64,000 nt of DNA. Origin: Listeria_A hofi. GTDB lineage: Bacteria; Bacillota; Bacilli; Lactobacillales; Listeriaceae. Numbering within the stretch: the first letter of the stretch is position 1; the number at the start of each line of letters is the position of its first letter. This document shows, piece after piece, positions 44,007 through 52,925 of the stretch. The position numbers and the translations under genes were made by a program. The notes below the pieces were generated by a model. The model was not told where the DNA came from. It made no database searches and was given only the letters and a program-made list of their open reading frames with translations. The stretch is taken from the NCBI RefSeq assembly GCF_963575615.1, contig NZ_CAUYTL010000003.1, positions 85,836 to 149,835 on the forward strand, written 5' to 3'.

Positions 44007-44064
44007 TTGACGAGAAAAAAGAAAACGCTTATACTATTGATATAATCACATAGAAACGTTTCGA
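44007..44064 (+). promoter_or_regulatory. Promoter and LacI-type operator of the GH3-LacI operon
   Basis: TTGACG (44007-44012), a 17-base spacer and TATACT (44030-44035), then AGAAACGTTTCGA at 44052-44064, where a bound repressor would block elongation. The spacer includes AAAACGCTT, a partial CcpA cre match. Confidence 0.82.
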
Positions 44065-44086
44065 AAACAAATAGAGGATGTGTAGC

Positions 44087-46246
44087 ATGAAAAAAGTAGA
44101 GCTTAGAGAATTATTGGAACAAATGACAATAACTGAGAAGGTTGGACAGCTTTTACAGTTGGCACCAATGTTTTATAAGGGAACGATTACAGAGGGCGAG
44201 ATTACCGGTCCAATGGCAGAAATGGGGATTACATCAGCGGTTTCAGAAAATGCGGGATCTGTGTTAGGATCTTCAACCGCGAGTGAGATGATTGCGATTC
44301 AGGAGGAGTATTTGAAAACAAATCGGCTCGGAATCCCGTTGATTTTTATGGCGGATGTGGTGCATGGTTATAAGACAATTTTTCCAATCCCGCTGGCAAT
44401 TGGGGCTACTTGGGATATAGTCGCGGCTGAGAAAATGGCGGAGGTTTCGGCTAAGGAGGCGACCGCGGCAGGTTTACAGGTTACATTCTCGCCAATGGTC
44501 GACCTAGTTCGTGATCCTAGGTGGGGGCGTGTGATGGAGTCAACGGGTGAGGATCCATATTTGAATAGCTCCATGGCAGCGAGTTTTGTACGCGGCTATC
44601 AGGGAAATCCAGAGTTACTAGCGGAAAACTTCGAAAAAATGGCGGCTTGTGTGAAACATTTTGCGGCATATGGTGCGGCAGAAGCTGGGCGTGAGTATAA
44701 TACCGTAGATATGTCAATGCGAGAGCTGTATCAGAACTATTTACCTGCGTACGAGGCGGCGCTTGAAGCTGGTTCTAAGCTTGTGATGACGGCGTTTAAC
44801 GTGGTGGATGGTGTGCCAGCGACGGGAAATAAGTGGCTGATGCGGGATGTATTGCGTGATCAGCTTGGCTTTGATGGTGTGCTCATTTCGGATTGGGGAG
44901 CAGTCAAAGAGATTATCAATCATGGCACAGCGGCGAATTCTATGGAGGCGGCGGAACAGGCGTTGCATGCAGGTGTGGATATTGAAATGATGACAACATG
45001 TTATTTGGAGAATTTGGAAGATATGATTGCAGATGGTGTGTTGCCAGAAAGTTTGCTAGATGATGCAGTGATGAGGATTTTGGAATTGAAACGGGATGTT
45101 GGCTTATTTGAGGATCCATATCGTGGTTTGAAGGGAGATACGAATCGGCAAGGGGATATTTTGTCGATAGAACATCGGGATACGGCTCGTTCCATTGCGG
45201 CGGATGCGATGGTACTACTGAAAAATGATGAGAATTTATTGCCACTTGCGACAGCGGGAACAAAAATTGCATTAGTTGGACCACTAGCGGAGACGCAAGA
45301 CGTTTTAGGTGCCTGGTCATGGCTTGGTGATAGAAAAGATGCGGTGTCGGTTGCGGATGGTATGATGACACAGTTTGACGGTATTAAGGTTGCTGGTGCA
45401 AGAGATACGGAAAATGTGACGGAGGCGGAAATTGCAGAAATGGTCCGTGTCGCGCGAGGTGCAGATGTAATTGTACTTGCACTTGGTGAGTCATCGAATC
45501 GAAGTGGTGAGGCGAACAGCATTGCGACGATTCGTTTGCCGGACTCACAGTACCCGATGATTGATGCCATTTGTGCACTTGATAAACCGGTTGTCACAGT
45601 GCTTTTTAGTGGTCGACCATTAGATTTACATGGGGTGATTGAGTCAAGTGATGCGCTTGTTGAAGCTTGGTTCCCAGGCACAGAGGCGGGGAATGCTGTA
45701 GCGGATATTTTGAGTGGGCGTGTGAATCCGAACGGAAAATTGCCAATGTCATTCCCATACACAACGGGACAAATTCCGGTGTATTATAATCATTTGAGTA
45801 CAGGAAGGCCGGTAGATGCAGCGGATGCACAAGAGCATTATGTTTCGCAGTATATTGATATTCCTAATCAACCGTTATTCGATTTTGGTTTTGGACTGAG
45901 TTATACGACTTTTTCATATAGTAATCTCGAACTTTCCAGTGATACGATAACAAAGGTAGACACGCTGAATATCTCCGTGACGGTGACAAATACGGGAGAT
46001 TTAGTTGGAAAAGAGGTTGTAGCACTTTACTTGCAAGATATCGTTGGAAAAGTGAGTAGGCCGCGCAAGGAATTAAAGCGGTTTACAAAGATTGAATTAT
46101 TGCCAGGTGAAGCTAGAACGGTTACTTTTAATTTGACGGAAGCAGATTTGCGTTATTATAAGCCTAATCTAGATTTTACGAGTGATCCAGGTGATTTTAA
46201 CGTCTTCATTGGGACGCATTTGCAAGCTACATTTTGTTTGGTTTAA
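44087..46246 (+). CDS. Glycoside hydrolase family 3 beta-glucosidase
   Basis: A protein of 719 residues with the full GH3 layout: an N-terminal TIM barrel, the KHFAAYG motif, the catalytic nucleophile Asp269 in LISDWGAV, the alpha/beta sandwich domain with GALGESSNRSGE-like region (LALGESSNRSGEA) and a C-terminal fibronectin III-like domain. No signal peptide, so it cleaves imported sugar in the cytoplasm. ATG 44087 has GAGG at a better distance than ATG 44078. The gene set around it resembles L. innocua lin1840-lin1844, where the GH3 enzyme acts on 1,2-beta-oligoglucans. Confidence 0.94.
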   Translation: MKKVELRELLEQMTITEKVGQLLQLAPMFYKGTITEGEITGPMAEMGITSAVSENAGSVLGSSTASEMIAIQEEYLKTNRLGIPLIFMADVVHGYKTIFPIPLAIGATWDIVAAEKMAEVSAKEATAAGLQVTFSPMVDLVRDPRWGRVMESTGEDPYLNSSMAASFVRGYQGNPELLAENFEKMAACVKHFAAYGAAEAGREYNTVDMSMRELYQNYLPAYEAALEAGSKLVMTAFNVVDGVPATGNKWLMRDVLRDQLGFDGVLISDWGAVKEIINHGTAANSMEAAEQALHAGVDIEMMTTCYLENLEDMIADGVLPESLLDDAVMRILELKRDVGLFEDPYRGLKGDTNRQGDILSIEHRDTARSIAADAMVLLKNDENLLPLATAGTKIALVGPLAETQDVLGAWSWLGDRKDAVSVADGMMTQFDGIKVAGARDTENVTEAEIAEMVRVARGADVIVLALGESSNRSGEANSIATIRLPDSQYPMIDAICALDKPVVTVLFSGRPLDLHGVIESSDALVEAWFPGTEAGNAVADILSGRVNPNGKLPMSFPYTTGQIPVYYNHLSTGRPVDAADAQEHYVSQYIDIPNQPLFDFGFGLSYTTFSYSNLELSSDTITKVDTLNISVTVTNTGDLVGKEVVALYLQDIVGKVSRPRKELKRFTKIELLPGEARTVTFNLTEADLRYYKPNLDFTSDPGDFNVFIGTHLQATFCLV

Positions 46247-46318
46247 ATGAGGTAGGAAATAGACATTTGGCTGTGAAATAGTGCATAATAAAGAAAAGGA
46301 AACAAGGAGCGGATCGCA

Positions 46319-47272
46319 GTGGTTGGGATTAAAGATATAGCGAAAAAAGCGGGTGTCTCGATTTCCACTGTTTCTTATGCGTTAAATGGCAGCCCAAAAG
46401 TTACGGACGCAACGAGACAAAGAATTGTGGCAATCGCGGATGAGTTAAACTACATTCCGAATATGGCAGCACGGACGCTAAAAACACGGAAAACGAAAAT
46501 TGTTGGTATATACTTGGCGAATTATAGTGGTGTATTCTATGGAGAGTTGTTACATGGACTCACGGATACGTTGCTTGCCAAGAGTTATGAGCTTATTGTA
46601 TGCAGTGGCACGAAGGCGCATCGTTTTTTGCCAGAGCGAATGATTGATGGCGCAATTATTTTGGATATAGGATTTTCAACGGAGGAGTTGCTAGAATATG
46701 CGGATAGAGGGCATAAAATTGTTGTGCTGGATCGTGAAATAGAACATCCCAATGTACGGCAAATATTACTGGATAATAAGGCGGGAGCAACACTTGCAGT
46801 CGATTATTTGAAAACTGGTTTTTCCGGTAAGTTCTACATTGTGACAGGACCAACAAATACATACGACAGTGAGGAACGATTGCGCGCGGCACTTTCGGAA
46901 CTGGAACGTTTTCGAGATGAGGAAGTTATCGTGATTCCAGGTGATTTTTCAAAAGCGACGGGCGAAAAAGCAGCGCAACAGATTGAGAAAGAATGGGCCG
47001 GCGAGCCAGTAGCTGTTTTTGCTCTAAATGATGAAATGGCGATTGGTATGTATAATTATTTTGCGAAAACCAAGCTCGTGATTGGGCGTGATGTGAAGAT
47101 TATCGGTTTTGATAACACGGAAGTCGGGCAATATTTACAGCCACGTTTGGCAACAATTGAGTATTCAAAGTATAAGTGGGGCGCAGTTGCAGCGGAGAAA
47201 TTGTTGAAGCTGCTGGAAGACGAGACGGTGGCGGATGAGATTATTTATACGTCATTAATACCAAGTAAGTAA
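46319..47272 (+). CDS. LacI family transcription regulator
   Basis: A 317-residue repressor with the LacI helix-turn-helix at the very N-terminus (IKDIAKKAGVSISTVSYALNG) and a periplasmic-binding-protein type sugar-sensing domain. The start is GTG after AAGGAGCG. It follows the GH3 gene without a terminator and likely controls both divergent operons through the AGAAACGTTTCGA sites, released by an imported oligosaccharide. Confidence 0.93.
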   Translation: MVGIKDIAKKAGVSISTVSYALNGSPKVTDATRQRIVAIADELNYIPNMAARTLKTRKTKIVGIYLANYSGVFYGELLHGLTDTLLAKSYELIVCSGTKAHRFLPERMIDGAIILDIGFSTEELLEYADRGHKIVVLDREIEHPNVRQILLDNKAGATLAVDYLKTGFSGKFYIVTGPTNTYDSEERLRAALSELERFRDEEVIVIPGDFSKATGEKAAQQIEKEWAGEPVAVFALNDEMAIGMYNYFAKTKLVIGRDVKIIGFDNTEVGQYLQPRLATIEYSKYKWGAVAAEKLLKLLEDETVADEIIYTSLIPSK

Positions 47273-47281
47273 AGTATATTG

Positions 47282-47322
47282 AAAAAGCTACCATTCCAGT
47301 TTTCGGATGTGGTAGCTTTTTT
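47282..47322. terminator. Bidirectional terminator between lacI and the DUF916 gene
   Basis: AAAAAGCTACCA pairs with TGTGGTAGCTTTTTT, flanked by A and T runs on both sides, placed between convergent genes. Confidence 0.88.
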
Positions 47323-47327
47323 CGCTT

Positions 47328-48341
47328 CTATTCGTCCTCTTTTTTTGATTTTCTGCCTAGCAAGAATACGAGGAAGAGAATCAAGAGAGCGAGTAAAGAT
47401 CCAGCAATAATGTATAACAAGGTGTAGTCTTTTTCAATATCAAGTGCTGTCTCATTTAAAGCATCTGCAGTTTTACCATCTATTGTGAAATATTCAGACC
47501 ATTTCCAGACTTGTTCGCCACTCGTTGCAATCATATCAAGTCGGTACCTACCAGGCTCGAATTCCTTTGTACCCCAACTTATTGGAAAATTAAAATTGGA
47601 GTTCGGTGCCATACGCATATTTTGCTTAAAATTTTCATGTAAAACTTTTGTACCGTCTCTTTTAAAAATTTGCGCTTCGACATCTAAGTCTTGTAGGATT
47701 GTAGCTTCAGTATTTTGAAGATTAGCGGTCACAACATTGCGATAATTAACTTGAGTAGGCGTAATTTCATTTAATTTGAGATCTGCTTTAATCTGCTTAT
47801 CATTTTGTGAAAGCATCATGCCAGTGACGTACGCATACTGGTTTTCAATTTGAATATCTTTAGATTGAGATTCGTTTTTATCTGCTGTTTTTTCTTTAAA
47901 GTACACGCCGCCTAAGATTGTTCCATCAAACGCTTTATCTGGCATGCTTATCTTAATGGGATAATTTTTGCTGGAATGAGCTGTGAGAATAATTTCGCCG
48001 GCGGATTCTGTGAGCTTAGATAACGGATATTTCAGTGTGTTATCAAGTTTTGGATTTTCTTGGCTATAGTCGACAATGCCATTATCATTTGTAACAGCTG
48101 TATTCACAGAAGTGAGGACTGTGATTTCTTGACTGGTTTCGTTCGTAATTGTTACATATACCGTCTGCTCTTTTCCAGGCGCTAATTTCAGATGGAAGTA
48201 GCTTTTTGTTTTATCAATTTGGTTTTCAGGGATATTTGCGCTCACAGAGAAGTTCATTTCGGAGGCATCGGTGTGGACAGGAAATAAGAGCGATGAGGCC
48301 AATAAAGGTAGTATTAAAAATAGGGTCATTAGTTTTTTCAT
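47328..48341 (-). CDS. DUF916/DUF3324 cell-surface membrane protein
   Basis: A 337-residue protein of the type encoded with WxL surface proteins. It has a signal peptide (1-27), an N-terminal DUF916 peptidoglycan-binding-like domain (about 30-150), a DUF3324 domain (about 160-295), a membrane helix (about 305-328) and a basic tail. These anchor WxL or other surface proteins to the wall. No WxL protein is next to it here; the neighbour is an LPXTG protein. AGGAGG precedes the ATG. Confidence 0.9.
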   Translation of the reverse strand: MKKLMTLFLILPLLASSLLFPVHTDASEMNFSVSANIPENQIDKTKSYFHLKLAPGKEQTVYVTITNETSQEITVLTSVNTAVTNDNGIVDYSQENPKLDNTLKYPLSKLTESAGEIILTAHSSKNYPIKISMPDKAFDGTILGGVYFKEKTADKNESQSKDIQIENQYAYVTGMMLSQNDKQIKADLKLNEITPTQVNYRNVVTANLQNTEATILQDLDVEAQIFKRDGTKVLHENFKQNMRMAPNSNFNFPISWGTKEFEPGRYRLDMIATSGEQVWKWSEYFTIDGKTADALNETALDIEKDYTLLYIIAGSLLALLILFLVFLLGRKSKKEDE

Positions 48342-48646
48342 GCAGAATTCCTCCTAAAAAAATAAAAACTGTAATAAGAACTCTCTAGAGGAGGGGGGCA
48401 CGCACTAGAGAGCTTTTGAGGGGAATGAGGATTTTTGTATGGGGGTGTGAAGCTGTTTACATATTAAGTATACGTTATAAAAACTGCATATTAGGAATTC
48501 TATCATAAATTTTTAAGAGGATGAAAAAAATGATATTGGAATTTAATATCGGTTAAGAAATATTTAATAACAGGCTTATTTTTAGTTTAGAATTGGATGC
48601 TACGATGTAGGTACAATAAATTTTTGAAATAAAAGGAGAATGTAAA
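48342..48646. other. Divergent intergenic region with an 8-base hairpin
   Basis: These 305 bases separate the leftward DUF916 gene and the rightward LPXTG gene. CTCTCTAG (48381-48388) and CTAGAGAG (48405-48412) form a perfect stem around a G-rich loop; read leftward it sits in the DUF916 leader and may be an attenuator or mRNA stabiliser. Promoters for both genes must be here, but none stands out clearly. Confidence 0.5.
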
Positions 48647-50929
48647 ATGACGCAATCAAAGAAAGTATTGTCTTCTATATTAGTGGCTACAACCATTATC
48701 GCAGGTGTCGCGCCGCAATTTTCACCAATCGGGGCTTCGGCAGTAGAATCTGGTACGAAAACAGCAAGTGTGGCGGAAATCACGGAATTACGTTCGCTAA
48801 ATGCGATGACACTTCAAATTAAGTTCGATGGAACATTACCTGCGGAGGATGTGGCAGATAGTAATTTGGCCGCGATTAAGGAACATTTTAAATTCAGCGA
48901 TGGGCTCAGCATTGTCAACGTGCCTCGTTTGAAATCGGGTTCTACGAATACGTATATCGTACCAGTGACGATTCAAAATCCTGGCTCGACTTACACACTT
49001 AGCTATAAGGGCGGCGCGACGCAAACTTTCACGGGAAGTAGTGTTAAAGTTGGAATTCGTGATACAAATCAAGTGACGAGTGACACGTTTGAACTTGAAT
49101 CTTTCCAAGCAGATGGCGTTGTTGACTATGCGAATATTATCGCGGCATACGCTGGTGGACGCGGGGATCAAGCTTTTGTAGTTGACGATGATAATAAAAA
49201 TGCGGCAGGCAAATCGCTCCAAGTTATTTCATCGTTGCGAGATCGCAGTGTGACGCTTACAGGATCAAACGGAGATGTCTATACGGCAAACTACGTACCA
49301 TTTACGCAAGCTTCGGACCGTCGTCAAGCACCTAAATTCCGTTTGCCAGCTGGAGAGACGTTGGTGCCAGGTGTGACTTATACAGTGACTTCAAACTGGG
49401 CAACGATTGCTAATAGCTCGTTTACAGCCCGTGCAATGTCACCATTAACCATTGATTCGGCTACGTTTGTAGATGCGACATCATTTAAATTAACGCTAGC
49501 TGCTGATCCAGGTATGGACTTGCTGGCTGGGCGAAGTGTTCGTCTAAAAGGCACGGATGGCAGTGAATTAACTGCAAGCTACCGTTTTTCTTCACGCCAA
49601 GGTGCAACTGGTACTTTTGATGTGACAAGCGGAGGAACGTTAAATTCTGCAATTGCTTATGAAATTATACCGCAAAATAACTGGGCAGCAACTACAGATG
49701 TCATGTTAGGTAGGAATGCGGCATACAAGGTGGAATCGTTGAATGCGATAACACTCCAAATTGTCTTTCCAGAGGCGCTTTCTGCGGATGAAGTGGCAGA
49801 TAGCAATTTAGATATGATTAAGAAAAATTTTGTTTTTAGTGATGGTTTAAGCATTGTGAATGTGCCGCGTTTAAAATCAGGTTCTAAAAGTACTTATATT
49901 GTGCCTGTAACGGTTCAACAGCCGGGCAAAACTTATACGCTCAGCTACAAAGGTACGCCAGTAGAGACTTTTGTTGGTAGTTCTGCAAAAATTAATATGC
50001 GAGATTCCGAACAGGTAACGAACGACACGTTTGAACTTGAGTCATTTCAAGCGGACGGTGTGGTTGATTATGCGAACATTATTGCGGCGTATGCTGGTGG
50101 ACGTGGTGATCAAGCCTTTGTGATTGATGATAATAACCGCGATGCCAACGGTAAACAATTTCAAGTAATTTCGTCATTGCGAGATCGCAGTGTTACGCTT
50201 ACAGGATCAAATGGAGATGTTTATACGGCAAACTACGTACCATTTACGCAAGCTTCTGACCGTCGCCAAGCTCCTAAATTCCGTTTGCCGGTCGGTGAAA
50301 AATTGAAACCAGGCGTGACATATACCATTACTTCTGACTGGGCAGATGTTGCTAGTGCTCGTTTTACAGCAAAAGAAATGGCGCCATTAGTTATTGCTAA
50401 AGCTACAGAAGTCGATTCAAAATCATTTGAGCTAACGTTAGATAAAGATCCTGGAATGGATTTATTAGCAGGGCGTCAAGTAGAGTTAAAAGGTGCTGAT
50501 GGGACTACATTTGTGGCACAATATCGCTATTCTTCTCGTAAAGGTACAACTGGGATTTTTGATCTTGTGAGTGGGGAATTAAGTGAGGATACAGTTTACA
50601 CAATCTCGCCAATTAATGGGTGGGCGATAGCTACGAATGTGACACTTGGAGAAGCCGAGGAGTTACCAGAAGTGACCGAGCCTGAGAAGCAACCTGATAA
50701 AGAAGTTATTGTAGTACCTGAAAATGGAGGCAATAATAATGCAACACCTCCAGCAATGGTGGATAGCAAAAATAAGCCAGTAGTTGAGTCTCCTGAAACG
50801 ACTAAAACCCAAAATAGCAAAGATTTACCGAAAACGGGTGATACAATGCCAGTTATTCCGATGACAGCAGGACTTGGAGCGATTCTTGTTGGATTGTATA
50901 TGCTATTGAAACGCAAATTCGCCAAGTAA
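48647..50929 (+). CDS. LPXTG surface protein with two 314-residue repeats
   Basis: A 760-residue sortase-anchored protein. It has a signal peptide (1-32) and two tandem copies of a 314-residue unit starting at SLNAMTLQIKF (residue 50) and SLNAITLQIVF (residue 364). A proline/acidic linker (about 675-725) and an LPKTG sorting signal with membrane helix and KRKFAK tail end the protein. The repeats share long identical stretches (SDGLSIVNVPRLKSGS, ELESFQADGVVDYANIIAAY). I do not recognise the repeat family; the pattern is beta-sandwich-like, suggesting adhesion or glycan binding. Confidence 0.9.
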   Translation: MTQSKKVLSSILVATTIIAGVAPQFSPIGASAVESGTKTASVAEITELRSLNAMTLQIKFDGTLPAEDVADSNLAAIKEHFKFSDGLSIVNVPRLKSGSTNTYIVPVTIQNPGSTYTLSYKGGATQTFTGSSVKVGIRDTNQVTSDTFELESFQADGVVDYANIIAAYAGGRGDQAFVVDDDNKNAAGKSLQVISSLRDRSVTLTGSNGDVYTANYVPFTQASDRRQAPKFRLPAGETLVPGVTYTVTSNWATIANSSFTARAMSPLTIDSATFVDATSFKLTLAADPGMDLLAGRSVRLKGTDGSELTASYRFSSRQGATGTFDVTSGGTLNSAIAYEIIPQNNWAATTDVMLGRNAAYKVESLNAITLQIVFPEALSADEVADSNLDMIKKNFVFSDGLSIVNVPRLKSGSKSTYIVPVTVQQPGKTYTLSYKGTPVETFVGSSAKINMRDSEQVTNDTFELESFQADGVVDYANIIAAYAGGRGDQAFVIDDNNRDANGKQFQVISSLRDRSVTLTGSNGDVYTANYVPFTQASDRRQAPKFRLPVGEKLKPGVTYTITSDWADVASARFTAKEMAPLVIAKATEVDSKSFELTLDKDPGMDLLAGRQVELKGADGTTFVAQYRYSSRKGTTGIFDLVSGELSEDTVYTISPINGWAIATNVTLGEAEELPEVTEPEKQPDKEVIVVPENGGNNNATPPAMVDSKNKPVVESPETTKTQNSKDLPKTGDTMPVIPMTAGLGAILVGLYMLLKRKFAK

Positions 50930-50966
50930 AACACTATTGAACTTGCTAAATTTATGAAAGAACGAT

Positions 50967-51121
50967 TTGCCATAATAAAAATGATTTGCTATAATAAAGA
51001 CGAAAAGAGGGTCGTGCGTCAACACAACCCTCAAGTCAGAGCCGTCTGAAACGGTGGCCGTATTATAACGAAGAGATAACCGTTACTTTTTGGTCAAAGT
51101 AGGGACGGTTATCTCTTTTTG
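50967..51121 (+). ncRNA. Antisense RNA antitoxin of a type I toxin-antitoxin pair
   Basis: A strong promoter (TTGCCA 50967, 17-base spacer, TATAAT 50990) would start an RNA near 51,002. The RNA holds the hairpin GAGGGT/ACCCTC and then a perfect 12-base terminator stem (AGAGATAACCGT 51072-51083 with ACGGTTATCTCT 51105-51116) and TTTTT. It has no reading frame, and its 3' end overlaps the 3' end of the holin-like toxin gene on the other strand. This is the RatA/TxpA arrangement. I recall closely similar RNAs near holin-like toxins in Listeria and Enterococcus. Confidence 0.75.
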
Positions 51122-51240
51122 TCTTTATCACGATCAATGTAGAGGATGAGCATAGCAAAAGATATCGCGATACTCAAAGCTTCATACACAGACATAGTTG
51201 CACTTTCTGAGGGCAACGACAAATCAAGATATATAGGCAT
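51109..51240 (-). CDS. Holin-like type I toxin (43 residues)
   Basis: A small reading frame too short for usual gene calls: one membrane helix (ALSIAISFAMLILYI) and a charged tail DRDKDKKR. The inner part MSVYEALSIAISFAML matches the pattern of putative holin-like toxins (Hol_Tox; relatives of TxpA). An extended -10 promoter TGGTATAAT lies at 51288-51296 (minus strand). The first ATG (51240) follows GGAAGGG closely; the second ATG (51195) would give 28 residues starting at MSVYEAL, the usual family start. Its stop lies inside the antisense RNA terminator. Confidence 0.75.
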   Translation of the reverse strand: MPIYLDLSLPSESATMSVYEALSIAISFAMLILYIDRDKDKKR

Positions 51241-51373
51241 CACCCTTCCATTTGGACTAGCCTTCCGTCTCACACTTCTCTAACGCCATTATACCAGATG
51301 AGTTTCTATAAAAGCGTTTATTTTACAAAAAAGTCTAATCGCCCATAAAAAATATAATTTAGCTCCGAAAATG

Positions 51374-51427
51374 ATAAAAGCCATTATTTGATACTGTACG
51401 GAAAAGGTACGTATCAAATAATGGCTT
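51374..51427 (-). terminator. Terminator of the SdrD-B-like gene
   Basis: A 17-base perfect stem (51378-51394 with 51411-51427) plus inner GTAC pairing, followed on the minus strand by TTTTAT. It begins 8 bases after the gene's stop codon. Confidence 0.9.
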
Positions 51428-51434
51428 CTTCATA

Positions 51435-52925
51435 TTAAGGTAATAAAGGTATGTTTTGTTTGATTTCTTGGATAGAGCTCTTTGAATCAAACGTATATGC
51501 ACCAACTAAACGCAAGCCTTGCAATGCAGGAGGAACTGTTCCTGTATAGACTGGGCTGTAGCCGTTTGTGCCATCGATACCGATATAGATTGTTTTATCG
51601 AATGCTAGTTTATCTAGTGTAAACTTGGTTGTAATAGTAGATGTTGTTACGGATTGTAGGATGTTCCCGTTCGCATCATAGGCTGTTACTTTCGTTGCTT
51701 TACCAAGCTCTAATAAGTCTTTTTTACCGTTCTTGTTTTTATCCACGAAAAGGTCACCAGTGATCACTGGAAGTTTACGGATTCCGAATTGGAAGTCTGT
51801 TGTTTTTGTGAATTTTAGGCCGGTAAGATCATAAGAGTTACCCCAAATGTCAACTTTAGCAAAACGCATCGCTGGGATATGGTTTAGAAGTGTTGCTACA
51901 GATTGAACTTCTGCAAGTGTTGAGTTAACGCTTGTAGCTGTTTCTGTGCCAAGATATTTCTCGACATCGACTTTTTCTGTTGCTTTAATTGCTTTTGGTA
52001 AGAAGTTTGCAAGTGCTTTGATGTAAACGTTATTCGGTGTTGTTGAGATGTCGCCGGTGTCAAGTAATGTCGGATTGTCTAATATACCTTGGATATCCCC
52101 ACCTGAAATGATGTCGATGATGGCTGTTACTTTATCTATGTTTCCAAGCAAGTCGCCAACTGTTAGATTAAACGGTGAACGAACCATCACGTACATGCCG
52201 GGGTCAACATTTGGCATTGTGATTGCAGCTCCCTTGCTGCTCGTTCTGAAAAGGATTGCGTCTTCGATGTCTAAGCTACCACCAAGCGCACCTAGAATTT
52301 TAGAGTTTAAATCAAGTTCCGATAAACGACCGCTTGAGATAAGATCTGCTGTTTTTTGTAGGTTAATGAAGATAAGTGTTTTGCCATCCATGATAGATTC
52401 GTTGCTGTCTTTTACGCCGTTACCATTTAAGTCTTGGAACGGTGTCATTGTTAAATTTGTTGTTTTCTTTGTTGCTAAATCAGCCCAAGTGACAACGTTG
52501 AGTGTGTTTATTGTAACTGCCGCAATTCCAGCGATTTGTTTGCCGGCTGCATCTGTTGCTGAATTTGCTTGGACAACTGGTTTTGTTGTCGCTTCTGTAC
52601 CGTACTTGATGAAGTAATTTCCTTTTGCTAGTTTCGTGAAGTTGTAAACACCAACTGCATTTGTTTTCGCTGTTGCTACCACATTTGTTCCGGCTTGTGC
52701 ATCAGCTAATGTTTTGTGGAGTGTTACGGTCATGTTTGCCAGTGGTAAATCCAAGTTGTGTAATTCCATAACACCATTGCCGTTTGTGTCTGCGTAAACT
52801 GTTCCAGAAACTGTGTAGATAGCTGGATTCAGAATACTTGCGTTTGCTGCTGGTGCAAAAGATGCAAAAAAGACTGCAAAAATAATGACTAGAGCAGCGA
52901 CACGTTTGTTGAAAAACTGTTTCAT
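51435..52925 (-). CDS. Secreted protein with SdrD-B-like domains
   Basis: A 496-residue exported protein: signal peptide (1-30, ends PAANA), then at least three SdrD-B/Cna-B-like units, each with a calcium-loop-like motif (DTNGNGVMEL near 47, DLNGNGVKDSNES near 165, DKNKNGKKDLLEL near 405). No LPXTG motif or membrane helix is present at the C-terminus, so it is released or held non-covalently. ATG 52925 follows GGGAGG; the frame continues upstream without a signal. Function is unknown; a structural surface or adhesion role is likely. Confidence 0.85.
   Translation of the reverse strand: MKQFFNKRVAALVIIFAVFFASFAPAANASILNPAIYTVSGTVYADTNGNGVMELHNLDLPLANMTVTLHKTLADAQAGTNVVATAKTNAVGVYNFTKLAKGNYFIKYGTEATTKPVVQANSATDAAGKQIAGIAAVTINTLNVVTWADLATKKTTNLTMTPFQDLNGNGVKDSNESIMDGKTLIFINLQKTADLISSGRLSELDLNSKILGALGGSLDIEDAILFRTSSKGAAITMPNVDPGMYVMVRSPFNLTVGDLLGNIDKVTAIIDIISGGDIQGILDNPTLLDTGDISTTPNNVYIKALANFLPKAIKATEKVDVEKYLGTETATSVNSTLAEVQSVATLLNHIPAMRFAKVDIWGNSYDLTGLKFTKTTDFQFGIRKLPVITGDLFVDKNKNGKKDLLELGKATKVTAYDANGNILQSVTTSTITTKFTLDKLAFDKTIYIGIDGTNGYSPVYTGTVPPALQGLRLVGAYTFDSKSSIQEIKQNIPLLP

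Noticed and set aside
43801..44086. PrfA box or similar virulence regulator site in the sugar locus
   Set aside because: No TTAACA-NN-TGTTAA-like palindrome was found here; the only strong symmetric motifs are the two LacI-type sites.
45001..45762. Long open frame (253 codons) on the minus strand inside the GH3 gene, and others at 44940-45371
   Set aside because: The plus strand has complete GH3 motifs over this whole stretch; the antisense frames have no ribosome sites and serine/proline-rich composition typical of shadows.
52048..52617. 189-codon plus-strand frame inside the SdrD-B-like gene
   Set aside because: It is antisense to a gene with signal peptide, repeats and terminator; no promoter or ribosome site supports it.
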